A stretch of DNA of 64,000 nt, from assembly GCA_013339895.1 (NCBI GenBank), contig JABACO010000013.1:6388190-6452189 (forward strand). The letters are read 5' to 3'. Made by a program: the position numbers and the translations under genes. The notes beneath the pieces are model-generated. The model did not search any database, was not told where the DNA came from, and saw only the letters and a list, made by a program, of their open reading frames with translations. Positions 1-11,158 of this stretch are shown one piece after another (position 1 is the first letter of the stretch; each line of letters starts with the position of its first letter). This DNA is from Ephydatia muelleri. Lineage: Eukaryota; Porifera; Demospongiae; Spongillida; Spongillidae.

Positions 1-730
1 GCTGGCTTCTTATCCTCACAGCCTTGAAAGGGCCTATAGATATATGAAACCATCTGTGGGGCACCAAGCAGGGTGCTGGCTTTGACCTTCTGACCTTGCC
101 CTAGCTGTGGGTCCTCACAACTTGCTTGAATGATGTGCCCACCGAGTAGTCAAGTACAGGGTAGAGGCCCCAGCAGAGTAGGGTAGTCTAGTACAGGGTA
201 GTGGCACCAACAGAGTCTACCAATTTTAACCGAATAACGCCGAGAGACGTATATCTGTGTCACATATGTGTTTACCGTTACCAAAGAATTCTTCCAGACC
301 GTTTTTTAAACATACCAATTAGAAGTTATTCATTTTCACGGCATCAGTTCATATTGTTGAAACCCTCCTTCCTGCTACCCAACATTTCTCTGCTGCCTCA
401 TTTAGTTACTCTACTTTAGTTAATCAAAAAATATTTGGCGTTAATCAGTTCACCCCCTCCCCCTTCTCCCCCTGCTATATTGCATGTATCTGAGTCTTAT
501 CATATGAAGTTAATCAGCAGTTCGATTATATTGCAAATCACTGCAATGCAAAATGCACACACACACACACACAACAGGATCAATGCAGACACTACTCTCC
601 ACGGTAGTAGAAGGTATTGTTTTTAGTTTCGTGTATACACACTTCATACAGCAGCTTCCTGTTGTCTTTAAGCTCTCTTGCCATTGGTCCCATACATATA
701 TGCACAGGTTTTCTGTTGTGCTGAAATAAG
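1..730. other. No gene recognised
   Basis: Only short open frames without recognisable motifs occur here. A short CA run lies near 556-574. Nothing else can be supported. Confidence 0.5.
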
Positions 731-1051
731 AGCTGCAAGTACTGACATAGCCACAGAACTGCAAGTACTGACATAGCCACATAACTGCAAGTACTGACAT
801 AGCCACATAACTGCAAGTACTGACATAGCCACAGAACTGCAAGTACTGACATAGCCACATAACTGCAAGTACTGACATAGCTACATAACTGCAAGTTACT
901 GACATAGCCACAGAACTGCAAGTACTGACTGCAAGTACTGACATAGCCACAGAACTGCAAGTAGACATAGCCACATAATGCAAGTACTGACATAGCTACA
1001 TAACTGCAAGTACTGACATAGCCACATAACTGCAAGTACTGACATAGCCAC
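731..1051. repeat. 26-bp minisatellite, about 12 copies
   Basis: The unit is actgcaagtactgacatagc followed by cacata or cacaga. Most copies are regular, but those near 890-980 carry small deletions and insertions. Open frames on the minus strand through this array are by-products of the repeat and are not treated as genes. Confidence 0.9.
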
Positions 1052-2026
1052 AAAAATTGACATCATTGTCACACAATGCAGCTAGCAAACTGTTTAGAAG
1101 CTATCTCGTGCTCTTGTTCAATCATGTCCACAGTAATGTAATCTTCCCATTGGTTCAACTGTGTGTATTTTATTTAGTGCACAGTAATGCAAACTGCCTA
1201 AATGCTACATCCATTGTTATCTAGGCCCCTCCCACACACTCTCCTCCTCCCCACACACCCACCTCCTCCTCCCCATACACACCTCGTCCTCCCCCCCACA
1301 ATGCCTTACCTCACAATGGTCTGCAAAGTATGGTACATCTTTGTCAAATGTTCTATGGTCCAAAGGCTCCATAATGGCCACCTGTTAATGGAGCAAAGAT
1401 GGGCTGCATGATGGTGAGGGCCTGGGGACCCTCGCGTGACACAACCATTATGCAATCATTAAAGACGCATGCGTTATTGGCGTGGAGTATGTAGAGAGAG
1501 AACAATCGATGCACGGAGCCATTCGAGAAAAGCTATTCTATAATCCTATTGGACAGTATAGCAAGATGAGATACTATTTATGGTCCATGTACTGGGATTC
1601 TGTCCTATTGCTTAGGACTACTCACATGACCTCGGGAATCCTTTACAATGACCTTGCCCTAATATGGACATACCACATGGCCTTACCCTTATTCACTACA
1701 TTGTATTGCCCTTATATGGACATATCACGTGACCTTGTCCTTGTATGGGCATTACATGACCATGCCCTTATGTGGACATACAAACACACCTCCATGGCCT
1801 TACGCAGTTCATCTATGTTCAGTATCATTCCTGTTTTCGGATCGACCTACGTCAGAAGTGTGATCAAATGATGAGCATATGATCACTACAGATGATCAAA
1901 TGATCACTACAGATGAGCAAATGATCACTACAGATGAGCAAACAGATCACGTACCTCTCCACGTAGAGTTACTTCAACTAGACAACAGGAATAAGGACAA
2001 AATGAAACAATGAACACAACCTCCCC
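1052..2026. other. Intergenic; degenerate short repeats, no gene
   Basis: At about 1,635-1,790 a phrase like tatggacatatcacgtgacc recurs several times in degenerate form. At about 1,869-1,945 a 21-bp unit (atgatcactacagatgagcaa) recurs about four times. A C-rich stretch lies at 1,220-1,300. No coding exon could be supported. Confidence 0.5.
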
Positions 2027-2531
2027 ACCTTCCCTCTTCTACCCTCTCCCTTCCCTCTTCTCCCCTCTCCCTTCCCTCCTCCCCTCTCCCTTCCCTCTTC
2101 TCTCTCCCCTCCCCACCTTCCCTCTTCTCCCTCTCCCCTCTCCTTCCCTCTTCTCCCCTCTCCCTTCCCTCCTCCCCTCTCCCTTCCCTCTTCTCTCTTC
2201 CTTCCCTCTTCTCCCTCTCCCTTCCCTCTTCTCCCCTCTCCCTTCCTCTTCTCCCCTCTCCCTTCCCTCTCTCCCCTCTCCCTTCCTCTCTCCTTCTCCC
2301 CTCTCCCTTCCCTCTTCTCCCCTCCCTCTTCTCCCCTCTCCCTTTCCTCTTCTCCCCTCTCCCTTCCTCTTCTTCTCCCCTCTCCCTTCCCTCTTCTCTC
2401 CTCTCCTCTTCCCCCTTCTCCCCTCTCCCTTCCTCCCTCTCTCCCCTCTCCTTCCCTCTTCTCCCCTCTCCCTTCCCTCTTCTCTCCCTCTCCCTTCCCT
2501 CTTCTCCCTCTCCCTCCCTCTCCTCCCACTC
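2027..2531. repeat. Polypyrimidine tract (CCTCTCCCTTCCCTCTTCTC type)
   Basis: About 500 bp are almost pure C/T on the plus strand, made of irregular 17-22 bp units such as cccctctcccttccctcttc. Long open frames on both strands here simply translate the low-complexity DNA (Pro/Leu/Ser or Arg/Glu/Gly). Confidence 0.95.
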
Positions 2532-2800
2532 CCTATCCCTTCCAGCCCTGCTCCTTCCCTTGGCACACCTGTGTAGTTGTGTCCATGGCCATTTGTGCGG
2601 TAACACTTTCCATATGTCTTCTGGTTTTCTTCTTCTGTGAGATGGGCACTAAATGGGTGGCAGAGGTTGGAACAAGCTGCTGGCACAATTCGTAACCCCT
2701 CCCACCTAGCCGTATAGAAAGTGTGAATCTGGTGTATAAATTGATATTTCTTCTTCCAAGCTAAGCATTAGTGACTTGGTTATCTATTTCGGAAGCCCTG

Positions 2801-2802
<2 letters not shown>
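2532..2802. other. Unique spacer, nothing recognised
   Basis: Short unique sequence between the polypyrimidine tract and the GT tract. Confidence 0.4.
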
Positions 2803-2842
<40 letters not shown>

Positions 2843-3056
2843 TGTGTTGTGTGTGTGTGTGTGCGAGTTTGGTGTGTGTGTATTTGTGTGTGCGTGTGTG
2901 TGTTTGTGCGTTTGGTGTGTGTGTATTCGTGTGTGCGTGCGTGTGTGTGTGTGCGTGTGTGTGTGTGTGCGTATGTGTGCGCGTGTATTTGTGTGTGTGT
3001 GCGTGTGCGTTTGGTGTATGTGTATTTGTGTGTGCGTGCGTGTGTGTGTGCGTGTA

Positions 3057-3094
<38 letters not shown>

Positions 3095-3101
3095 CGTGTG
3101 T
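2803..3101. repeat. (GT)n microsatellite with GC and GTTT interruptions
   Basis: About 300 bp of mostly GT dinucleotides with recurrent variants gtgtatttgtgtgtgcgtg and gtttggtgtgtgtg, so parts have a longer-period substructure. Confidence 0.97.
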
Positions 3102-3794
3102 GACGTACAGCTCTCCCTATCATAGATGTACGATAGACAACTTGCAATAATGGACACAGCCGTCATCTAGGGACTATCCTGGACATAGTCCAGGCCTTGC
3201 AATACAATCGCGTGAACTAAGTTCCAACATCCGGTTACTGCTTCACCGAGCTACCGACTAAATTCCCCGGACCTTAGACTTTTCCTTTCCCCTTCGGTGT
3301 AAGCATAAAACGTGAGCCCTGAGGCGAATAGCGGCATTATCGAACCCACATGTGCACCAATTGAAAGACGAATGTGTTTATAGGGAAAACTTGCCCAGTG
3401 CCGGCATCATGTGAATGGACTAAATAAACCACACCCCATCTTTTCATTCTCAAGTTTACCTGCAAAGTCGATGGGAAGCGCTAAAATGAACTTTTCTCTT
3501 CAAATACGCAGTTCGTCCGTTTTTCAGCCATACAAGGACCATTAATTTAATTAATAATTATTGCATGGATTGGAAATTCAGTAAGGTTTGCGTATAAAAT
3601 CATAGCAATGCACAATATATGATATGAATGATGTAATTATTAACATACCGTTGGAACCTTAAGGCATCCATCGGATAACTGACATTGGTGAATCTTGTAG
3701 CGCTGCTCTGGAAGCAACCATTGACTGTGCAGGGAGAGCAGCTAGCTGGTTGTCCATCTGGCACTGCACTGCAGTTCAATGCAATGCTACAGTG
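3102..3794. other. Intergenic; possible exon next to the 39-bp repeat
   Basis: Mostly no recognisable feature. Read on the minus strand, about 3,648-3,794 encodes a Cys-rich stretch (for example NCSAVPDGQPASCSPCTVNG) ending at a GT-type donor. On the plus strand the same DNA is also open. I cannot decide whether either is real. Confidence 0.3.
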
Positions 3795-4306
3795 GTACAA
3801 CCCTGCCCTGATATCTCCATTGCGGGAGCCACAGTACAACCCTGCCCTGATATCTCCATTGCGGGAGCCACAGTACAACCCTGCCCTGATATCTCCATTG
3901 CAGGAGCCACAGTACAACCTGCCCTGATCTCTCCATTGCAGGAGCCACAGTACAACCCTGCCCTGATATCTCCATTGCAGGAGCCACAGTACAACCCTGC
4001 CCTGATATCTCCATTGCAGGAGCCACAGTACAACCCTGCCCTGATATCTCCATTGCAGGAGCCACAGTACAACCCTGCCCTGATATCTCCATTGCAGGAG
4101 CCACAGTACAACCCTGCCCTGATATCTCCATTGCAGGAGCCACAGTACAACCCTGCCCTGATATCTCCATTGCAGGAGCCACAGTACAACCTGCCCTGAT
4201 ATCTCCATTGCAGGAGCCACAGTACAACCCTGCCCTGATATCTCCATTGCAGGAGCCACAGTACAACCCTGCCCTGATATCTCCATTGCAGGAGCCACAG
4301 TACAAC
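3795..4306. repeat. 39-bp minisatellite, about 13 copies
   Basis: The unit is ctgccctgatatctccattg then caggagccacagtacaacc. The period is 39 bp, measured from 3842 to 3881 and onward. Because 39 is a multiple of three, both strands stay open and give 13-residue repeats. The plus strand reads PALISPLQEPQYN and the minus strand reads GCTVAPAMEISGQ. Two copies have lost one base. This could be a repeat inside a protein or plain minisatellite; no flanking domain settles it. Confidence 0.95.
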
Positions 4307-4790
4307 ATGATATCATGCAGGTGGTGGGTGTCAGGAGCTGGTTTCACAGTTAGTACAGAATGGCAACATACAGTAAACCGTGGCATGGACATTCCAGGTT
4401 TTCATTCTGAATAACCCTTTGTGCCTGACAGTCCGCACATACAACAGCTTGACAAGGTAGCTGTACTTCGCCTGTGAAAAATGCTATGGCAGATGAAACG
4501 TTCAGCTTGTCCAGTGTTTGAGCCTCTTTTATTACGTTTGCATCGTATCACCACCCAGTACAGTGTAATGGTACTCATGATGGAAACTTTCGACAGAACC
4601 TGACCAGCCACCAGGCCATTGCAAACACCCTTGCCATCAACATGGGACAATGTGCTGGTGTCTGGATGTATCTTGTGTGAAGGGTCATAGGTGGGTACGA
4701 GCCCTTACCTTCCCTTTGCTCTACCCAGGTGATAATGGCAGCATCCACTTCTGGGCCTGACTCTCTCGGTATCACTTCCAGAAGCTGCAG
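4307..4790. other. Unique DNA between two minisatellites
   Basis: No domain recognised. A minus-strand frame at about 4,402-4,650 contains a hydrophobic stretch followed by basic residues (YWVVIRCKRNKR). It is compatible with a membrane anchor, but there is no other support. Confidence 0.3.
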
Positions 4791-7700
4791 ACTGCAGTGT
4801 AGCCAGGGTCATTGGACAGTGAGGTGGGGATGCAGTGTAGCCAGGGTCATTGGACAGTGAGGTGGGGATGCAGTGTAGCCAGAGTCATTGGACAGTGAGG
4901 TGGGGATGCAGTGTAGCCAGGGTCATTGGACAGTGAGGTGGGGATGCAGTGTAGCCAGGGTCATTGGACAGGGAGGTGGGGATGTAGTGTAGCCAGGGTC
5001 ATTGGACAGTGAGGTGGGGATGCAGTGTAGCCAGGGTCATAGGACAGTGAGGTGGGGATGCAGTGTAGCCAGGGTCATTGGACAGTGAGGTGGGGATGCA
5101 GTGTAGCCAGGGTCATTGGACAGTGAGGTGGGGATGTAGTGTAGCCAGGGTCATTGGACAGTGAGGTGGGGATGCAGTGTAGCCAGGGTCATTGGACAGT
5201 GAGGTGGGGATGCAGTGTAGCCAGGGTCATAGGACAGTGAGGTGGGGATGCAGTGTAGCTAGGGTCATTGGACAGTGAGGTGGGGATGCAGTGTAGCCAG
5301 GGTCATTGGACAGTGAGGTGGGGATGCAGTGTAGCCAGGGTCATTGGACAGTGAGGTGGGGATGCAGTGTAGCTAGGGTCATTGGACAGTGAGGTGGGGA
5401 TGCAGTGTAGCCAGGGTCATTGGACAGTGAGGTGGGGATGCAGTGTAGCCAGGGTCATTGGACAGTGAGGTGGGGATGCAGTGTAGCCAGGGTCATAGGA
5501 CAGTGAGGTGGGGATGCAGTGTAGCCAGGGTCATTGGACAGTGAGGTGGGGATGCAGTGTAGCCAGGGTCATTGGACAGTGAGGTGGGATGCAGTGTAGC
5601 CAGAGTCATTGGACAGTGAGGTGGGGATGCAGTGTAGCCAGGGTCATTGGACAGTGAGGTGGGGATGCCGGTGTAGCCAGGGTCATTGGACAGTGAGGTG
5701 GGGATGCAGTGTAGCCAGGGTCATAGGACAGTGAGGTGGGGATGCAGTGTAGCCAGGGTCATTGGACAGTGAGGTGGGGATGCAGTGTAGCCAGGGTCAT
5801 TGGACAGTGAGGTGGGGATGCAGTGTAGCCAGGGTCATTGGACAGTGAGGTGGGGATGCAGTGTAGCCAGGGGTCATTGGACAGTGAGGTGGGGATGCAG
5901 TGTAGCCAGGGTCATAGGACAGTGAGGTGGGGATGCAGTGTAGCCAGGGTCATTGGACAGTGAGGTGGGGATGCAGTGTAGCCAGGGTCATTGGACAGTG
6001 AGGTGGGGATGCAGTGTAGCCAGGGTCATAGGACAGTGAGGTGGGGATGCAGTGTAGCCAGGGTCATTGGACAGTGAGGTGGGGATGCAGTGTAGCCAGG
6101 GTCATTGGACAGTGAGGTGGGGATGTAGTGTAGCCAGGGTCATTGGACAGTGAGGTGGGGATGCAGTGTAGCCAGGGTCATTGGACAGTGAGGTGGGGAT
6201 GCAGTGTAGCCAGGGTCATTGGACAGTGAGGTGGGGATGCAGTGTAGCCAGGGTCATTGGACAGGGAGGTGGGGGATGCAGTGTAGCCAGGGTCATTGGA
6301 CAGTGAGGTGGGGATGCAGTGTAGCCAGGGTCATAGGACAGGGAGGTGGGGATGCAGTGTAGCCAGGGTCATTGGACAGTGAGGTGGGGATGCAGTGTAG
6401 CCAGGGTCATTGGACAGTGAGGTGGGGATGCAGTGTAGCCAGGGTCATTGGACAGTGAGGTGGGGATGTAGTGTAGCCAGGGTCATTGGACAGGGAGGTG
6501 GGGATGCAGTGTAGCCAGAGTCATTGGACAGGGAGGTGGGGATGCAGTGTAGCCAGAGTCATTGGACAGTGAGGTGGGGATGCAGTGTAGCCAGGGTCAT
6601 TGGACAGTGAGGTGGGGATGCAGTGTAGCCAGGGTCATTGGACAGTGAGGTGGGGATGCAGTGTAGCCAGGGTCATTGGACAGTGAGGTGGGGATGCAGT
6701 GTAGCCAGGGTCATTGGACAGTGAGGTGGGGATGCAGTGTAGCCAGGGTCATAGGACAGTGAGGTGGGGATGCAGTGTAGCCAGGGTCATTGGACAGTGA
6801 GGTGGGGATTGCAGTGTAGCCAGGGTCATAGGACAGTGAGGTGGGGATGCAGTGTAGCCAGGGTCATTGGACAGTGAGGTGGGGATGCAGTGTAGCCAGG
6901 GTCATTGGACAGGGAGGTGGGGATGCAGTGTAGCCAGGGTCATTGGACAGTGAGGGTGGGGATGCAGTGTAGCCAGGGTCATTGGACAGAGAGGTGGGGA
7001 TGCAGTGTAGCCAGGGTCATTGGACAGTGAGGGTGGGGATGTAGTGTAGCCAGTGGTCATTGGACAGTGAGGTGGGGATGCAGTGTAGCCAGGGGTCATT
7101 GGACAGGGAGGTGGGGATGCAGTGTAGCCAGGGTCATTGGAAAGTGAGGTGGGGAGTGCAGTGTAGCCTGGGTCATTGGACAGTGAGGTGGGGATGCAGT
7201 TAGCCAGGGTCATTGGGACAGTGAGGTGGGGATGCAGTTGTAGCTAGGGTCATGGACAGTGAGGTGGGGATGCAGTGTAGCCAGGGTCATTGGACAGTGA
7301 GGTGGGGATGTAGGTAGGCCAGGGTCGTGGACAGTAGGTGGGATGCAGTGTGCCAGGGTTCTTGGACATTGAGGTGTGGTATGTAGTGTAGCCCAGGTCA
7401 ATTGACAGTGGTTGGGGGCATTGGTAGGCCAGGGTCATTGTAACGGGGAGTGGTGGGATGCAGTGTAGCCAGGTTCATTGGACCGTGAGGAGGTGAGTAT
7501 TGTAGCAGGGTCAATTGGACAGTGAGGTGGGATCCAGTGTAGCCAGGGTCATTGGACAGGGAGGTGGGGATGCAGTGTAGCCAGGGTCATTGGACAGTGA
7601 GGTGGGATGCAGTGTAGCCAGGGTCATTGGACAGTGAGGTGGGGATGCAGTGTAGCCAGGGTCATTGGACAGTGAGGTGGGGATGCAGTGTAGCCAGGGT

Positions 7701-8478
7701 CATTGGACAGTGAGGTGGGGATGCAGTGTAGCCTGGGTCATTGGACAGTGAGGTGGGGATGCAGTGTAGCCAGGGTCATTGGACAGTGAGGTGGGATGCA
7801 GTGTAGCTAGGGTCATTGGACAGTGAGGTGGGGATGCAGTGTAGCCAGGGTCATTGGACAGAGAGGTGGGGATGCAGTGTAGCCAGGGTCATTGGACAGT
7901 GAGGTGGGATGCAGTGTAGCCAGGGTCATTGGACAGTGAGGTGGGGATGCAGTGTAGCCAGGGTCATTGGACAGTGAGGTGGGGATGCAGTGTAGCCAGG
8001 GTCATTGGACAGTGAGGTGGGGATGCAGTGTAGCCAGGGTCATTGGACAGTGAGGTGGGGATGCAGTGTAGCCAGGGTCATTGGACAGTGAGGTGGGGAT
8101 GCAGTGTAGCCAGGGTCATTGGACAGTGAGGTGGGGATGCAGTGTAGCCAGGGTCATTGGACAGTGAGGTGGGGATGCAGTGTAGCCAGGGTCATTGGAC
8201 AGTGAGGTGGGGATGCAGTGTAGCCAGGGTCATTGGACAGTGAGGTGGGATGCAGTGTAGCCAGGGTCATTGGACAGTGAGGTGGGGATGCAGTGTAGCC
8301 AGGGTCATTGGACAGTGAGGTGGGGATGTAGTGTAGCCAGGGTCATTGGACAGTGAGGTGGGGATGCAGTGTAGCCAGGGTCATTGGACAGTGAGGTGGG
8401 GATGTAGTGCAGCCAGGGTCATTGGACAGTGAGGTGGGGATGTAGTGCAGCCAGGGTCATAGGACAGTGAGGGGGGAT
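4791..8478. repeat. 38-bp minisatellite array, about 97 copies
   Basis: The unit is gcagtgtagccagggtcatt plus ggacagtgaggtggggat, 38 bp (first two copies start at 4801 and 4839). Over 3.6 kb most copies differ by 0-2 bases. Recurrent variants are cataggac for cattggac, agctaggg for agccaggg, and gatgtag for gatgcag. Copies between about 7,140 and 7,520 carry many indels. Since 38 is not a multiple of three, the reading frame rotates with each copy, so coding use is unlikely. Confidence 0.98.
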
Positions 8479-8720
8479 GATCTTCCACTGTGTGTACGAT
8501 ATGAGTGGTTGTCGTCTGATAACAGCAGAAGATGACAAAACTATTAAATGTACAAAGAGGATGAAACTGTGGTAAGAAGGGAAATGTAAAACTGTTTATG
8601 AGCTTGCTTGTTATGTTGGGTCCAGATTATGAATTTGTTTTGTCAGACGGAGGAAGTCATCTTATTGTATGGAAGTCAGAAATTGTTCAGAGGATGATGT
8701 ATGTATGGCTTCTCTTTTAA
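8479..8720. other. Unique spacer
   Basis: No recognisable gene or repeat between the 38-bp array and the CA tract. Confidence 0.4.
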
Positions 8721-8832
8721 CATACACACACACACACATGCACGTACACACGTAAACACACACATGTACACACCATCCATGTACACACGTACACACAATG
8801 TACACACACACACACGCACACACACACCACAC
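8721..8832. repeat. (CA)n-rich microsatellite
   Basis: CA dinucleotides with cacgtacacacgtaaacaca-type interruptions. It lies close to the point (about 8,868) where similarity to the receptor gene family ends in pseudogene D. Confidence 0.9.
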
Positions 8833-8867
8833 CTATATACAGATGCATTCCACAGGGATGATCTACC

Positions 8868-9640
8868 ATATTGTGTCTGAAAAGAATATACATGGTTTGG
8901 GTTATGACTTTCAAAACTCGCACTTAAATGTCAGAGTTTGTACTCAAAGTTCCAAAGTTCCATTGCAGAGTGTCTCTGGTGACATTCACTTGAACACACA
9001 GTCTCGGCTCAGTTCATATCCCCTGAGGTTGATCTTAATGTCCAGGCTGGTTCCCACTAGAACACTGGAAGCACACAACGAGCCATGTACCACCTGAGAA
9101 TGCAAGAAGTGAGGGGAGGGGGAGGGGGAGAGGGGACAAAGGAGGGTGAGAGGGGATAATGAGGGGGAGAGGGGACAAGGAGGGAAGGAGGGGGAGAAGG
9201 GGACCAAAGGACAAAGGAGGGGGAGGGGGAGGAGGAGGGGGAGAGGGGGAGGAGGGGGAGGGGGAGAAGGGGAGGAGGAGGAGAGGGGATAAAGAAGGGG
9301 AGGAGGGGGGAGAGAGGTAGTCTCATATTCACACGGTGTCATAGTGTCACAACACCTTTCTGTCAGCTAGGAAGGCCATGCCAGATGTGCTCATTGTGGC
9401 AATGCTGATGAGGTCTCGGGATGTGAGGTTCACTTGGGGAGGGAGGTTATCATCACTGCTGGGGAAGACTGCGTGCATTCCATGGTGTCCCTGGATGCCC
9501 TCAGGAATCCCAGAAGGTCTCCATGACACATGACTCCACCACCATACACACAGGAGTAAATGGAGCAATTTTGGCACCACCTGGCCACACCTGCAATACA
9601 TTCCATTTGTACGACAAGTGGTTTTAGTCATGAGGGTAGG
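8868..9640 (-). pseudogene. Receptor pseudokinase pseudogene D (fragment, gene B type)
   Basis: Minus-strand DNA closely matches two exons and the adjoining introns of gene B: the hinge exon (9356 to about 9553) and the catalytic-loop/activation-segment exon (8928-9093). It is unspliced, so it arose by DNA duplication and not by retroposition. Several lesions show it is dead. Two bases are missing in the hinge exon (gtggagtcatg where B has gtggagtacatg). An 8-bp duplication lies in the second exon. The Trp codon before MSPE is changed to TGA. The donor GT is changed to TT, and the acceptor AG of the hinge exon is lost. Similarity to B stops near 8,868, within the next intron, and the upstream part runs into a GGA tract and the N gap. 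It shares the SSDDNLPP segment and the HGSLCASS loop with B rather than with A and C. Confidence 0.85.
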
Positions 9641-9780
9641 AGGGGGAGGAGGAAGAGGAGGAGGAGGGAGGAGGAAGGGAGAGGAGGGGGGAGGAAGGTG
9701 GGGAAGGAGGAGGAGGGAGTGAGGTGGAGGAAGAGGAGGAGGAAGGGGGGAGGGAAGAGAGGAGGAGGAGGAGGGGAGGT
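9641..9780. repeat. (GGA)n-type polypurine tract ending at the sequence gap
   Basis: Irregular gga/ggga repeats. By position this is the same intron (between N-lobe and hinge exons) that carries pyrimidine tracts in genes B and C when each is read on its own sense strand. Confidence 0.9.
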
Positions 9781-10780
9781 NNNNNNNNNNNNNNNNNNNN
9801 NNNNNNNNNNNNNNNNNNNNNNNNNNNNNNNNNNNNNNNNNNNNNNNNNNNNNNNNNNNNNNNNNNNNNNNNNNNNNNNNNNNNNNNNNNNNNNNNNNNN
9901 NNNNNNNNNNNNNNNNNNNNNNNNNNNNNNNNNNNNNNNNNNNNNNNNNNNNNNNNNNNNNNNNNNNNNNNNNNNNNNNNNNNNNNNNNNNNNNNNNNNN
10001 NNNNNNNNNNNNNNNNNNNNNNNNNNNNNNNNNNNNNNNNNNNNNNNNNNNNNNNNNNNNNNNNNNNNNNNNNNNNNNNNNNNNNNNNNNNNNNNNNNNN
10101 NNNNNNNNNNNNNNNNNNNNNNNNNNNNNNNNNNNNNNNNNNNNNNNNNNNNNNNNNNNNNNNNNNNNNNNNNNNNNNNNNNNNNNNNNNNNNNNNNNNN
10201 NNNNNNNNNNNNNNNNNNNNNNNNNNNNNNNNNNNNNNNNNNNNNNNNNNNNNNNNNNNNNNNNNNNNNNNNNNNNNNNNNNNNNNNNNNNNNNNNNNNN
10301 NNNNNNNNNNNNNNNNNNNNNNNNNNNNNNNNNNNNNNNNNNNNNNNNNNNNNNNNNNNNNNNNNNNNNNNNNNNNNNNNNNNNNNNNNNNNNNNNNNNN
10401 NNNNNNNNNNNNNNNNNNNNNNNNNNNNNNNNNNNNNNNNNNNNNNNNNNNNNNNNNNNNNNNNNNNNNNNNNNNNNNNNNNNNNNNNNNNNNNNNNNNN
10501 NNNNNNNNNNNNNNNNNNNNNNNNNNNNNNNNNNNNNNNNNNNNNNNNNNNNNNNNNNNNNNNNNNNNNNNNNNNNNNNNNNNNNNNNNNNNNNNNNNNN
10601 NNNNNNNNNNNNNNNNNNNNNNNNNNNNNNNNNNNNNNNNNNNNNNNNNNNNNNNNNNNNNNNNNNNNNNNNNNNNNNNNNNNNNNNNNNNNNNNNNNNN
10701 NNNNNNNNNNNNNNNNNNNNNNNNNNNNNNNNNNNNNNNNNNNNNNNNNNNNNNNNNNNNNNNNNNNNNNNNNNNNNNNN
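9781..10780. other. Assembly gap (1,000 N)
   Basis: Exactly 1,000 N, which suggests a placeholder length. Frames drawn across it have no meaning. The 5' part of gene A and the upstream part of pseudogene D may lie in the missing sequence. Confidence 1.
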
Positions 10781-11148
10781 TCCCTCCCTCTCCGCCTTCA
10801 TCCTCCCTCCCTTCTCCTCCCTCCCTTCCTTCCTCCCTCCCTTCTATCCCTCCTCTCCTCCTCCTTCCACTTTTATCCCTCCTTCCCCCTGATCCCTTCC
10901 TCCCCCAACTGATCCCCTCCTCCCCCAACTGATCCCCTCCTCCCCCACCTGATCCCCCTCCTCTCCTACCTGATCCCCTCTCCCCCACCTGATCCCCTCC
11001 TCTCCTACCTGATCCCCTCTCCCCCACCTGATCCCCTCCTCCCCCACCTGATCCTCTCCTCCCCCAAATGATCCCCTCCTCCCCCACCTGATCCCCTCCT
11101 CCCCCACCTGATCCCCTTCTCCCCACCTGATCCCACCCCACTTCCCCA
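10781..11148. repeat. Pyrimidine tract grading into about 20-bp minisatellite
   Basis: 10,781-10,890 is ccctcc-rich. From about 10,888 a unit close to cctcctcccccacctgatcc repeats about twelve times with small length changes. It lies in an intron of gene A or in its upstream flank. Confidence 0.9.
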
Positions 11149-11158
11149 CACCATCTAG

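Noticed and set aside
1974..2686. Long Arg/Glu/Gly and Pro/Leu/Ser open frames on both strands
   Set aside because: They only translate the polypyrimidine repeat. Open frames on opposite strands over the same low-complexity DNA and no domains mean they are not genes.
3220..3280. tRNA-like A-box on the minus strand (tagctcggtgaagcag)
   Set aside because: No convincing B-box, acceptor stem or anticodon arm could be folded. It might be a SINE remnant but is not supportable.
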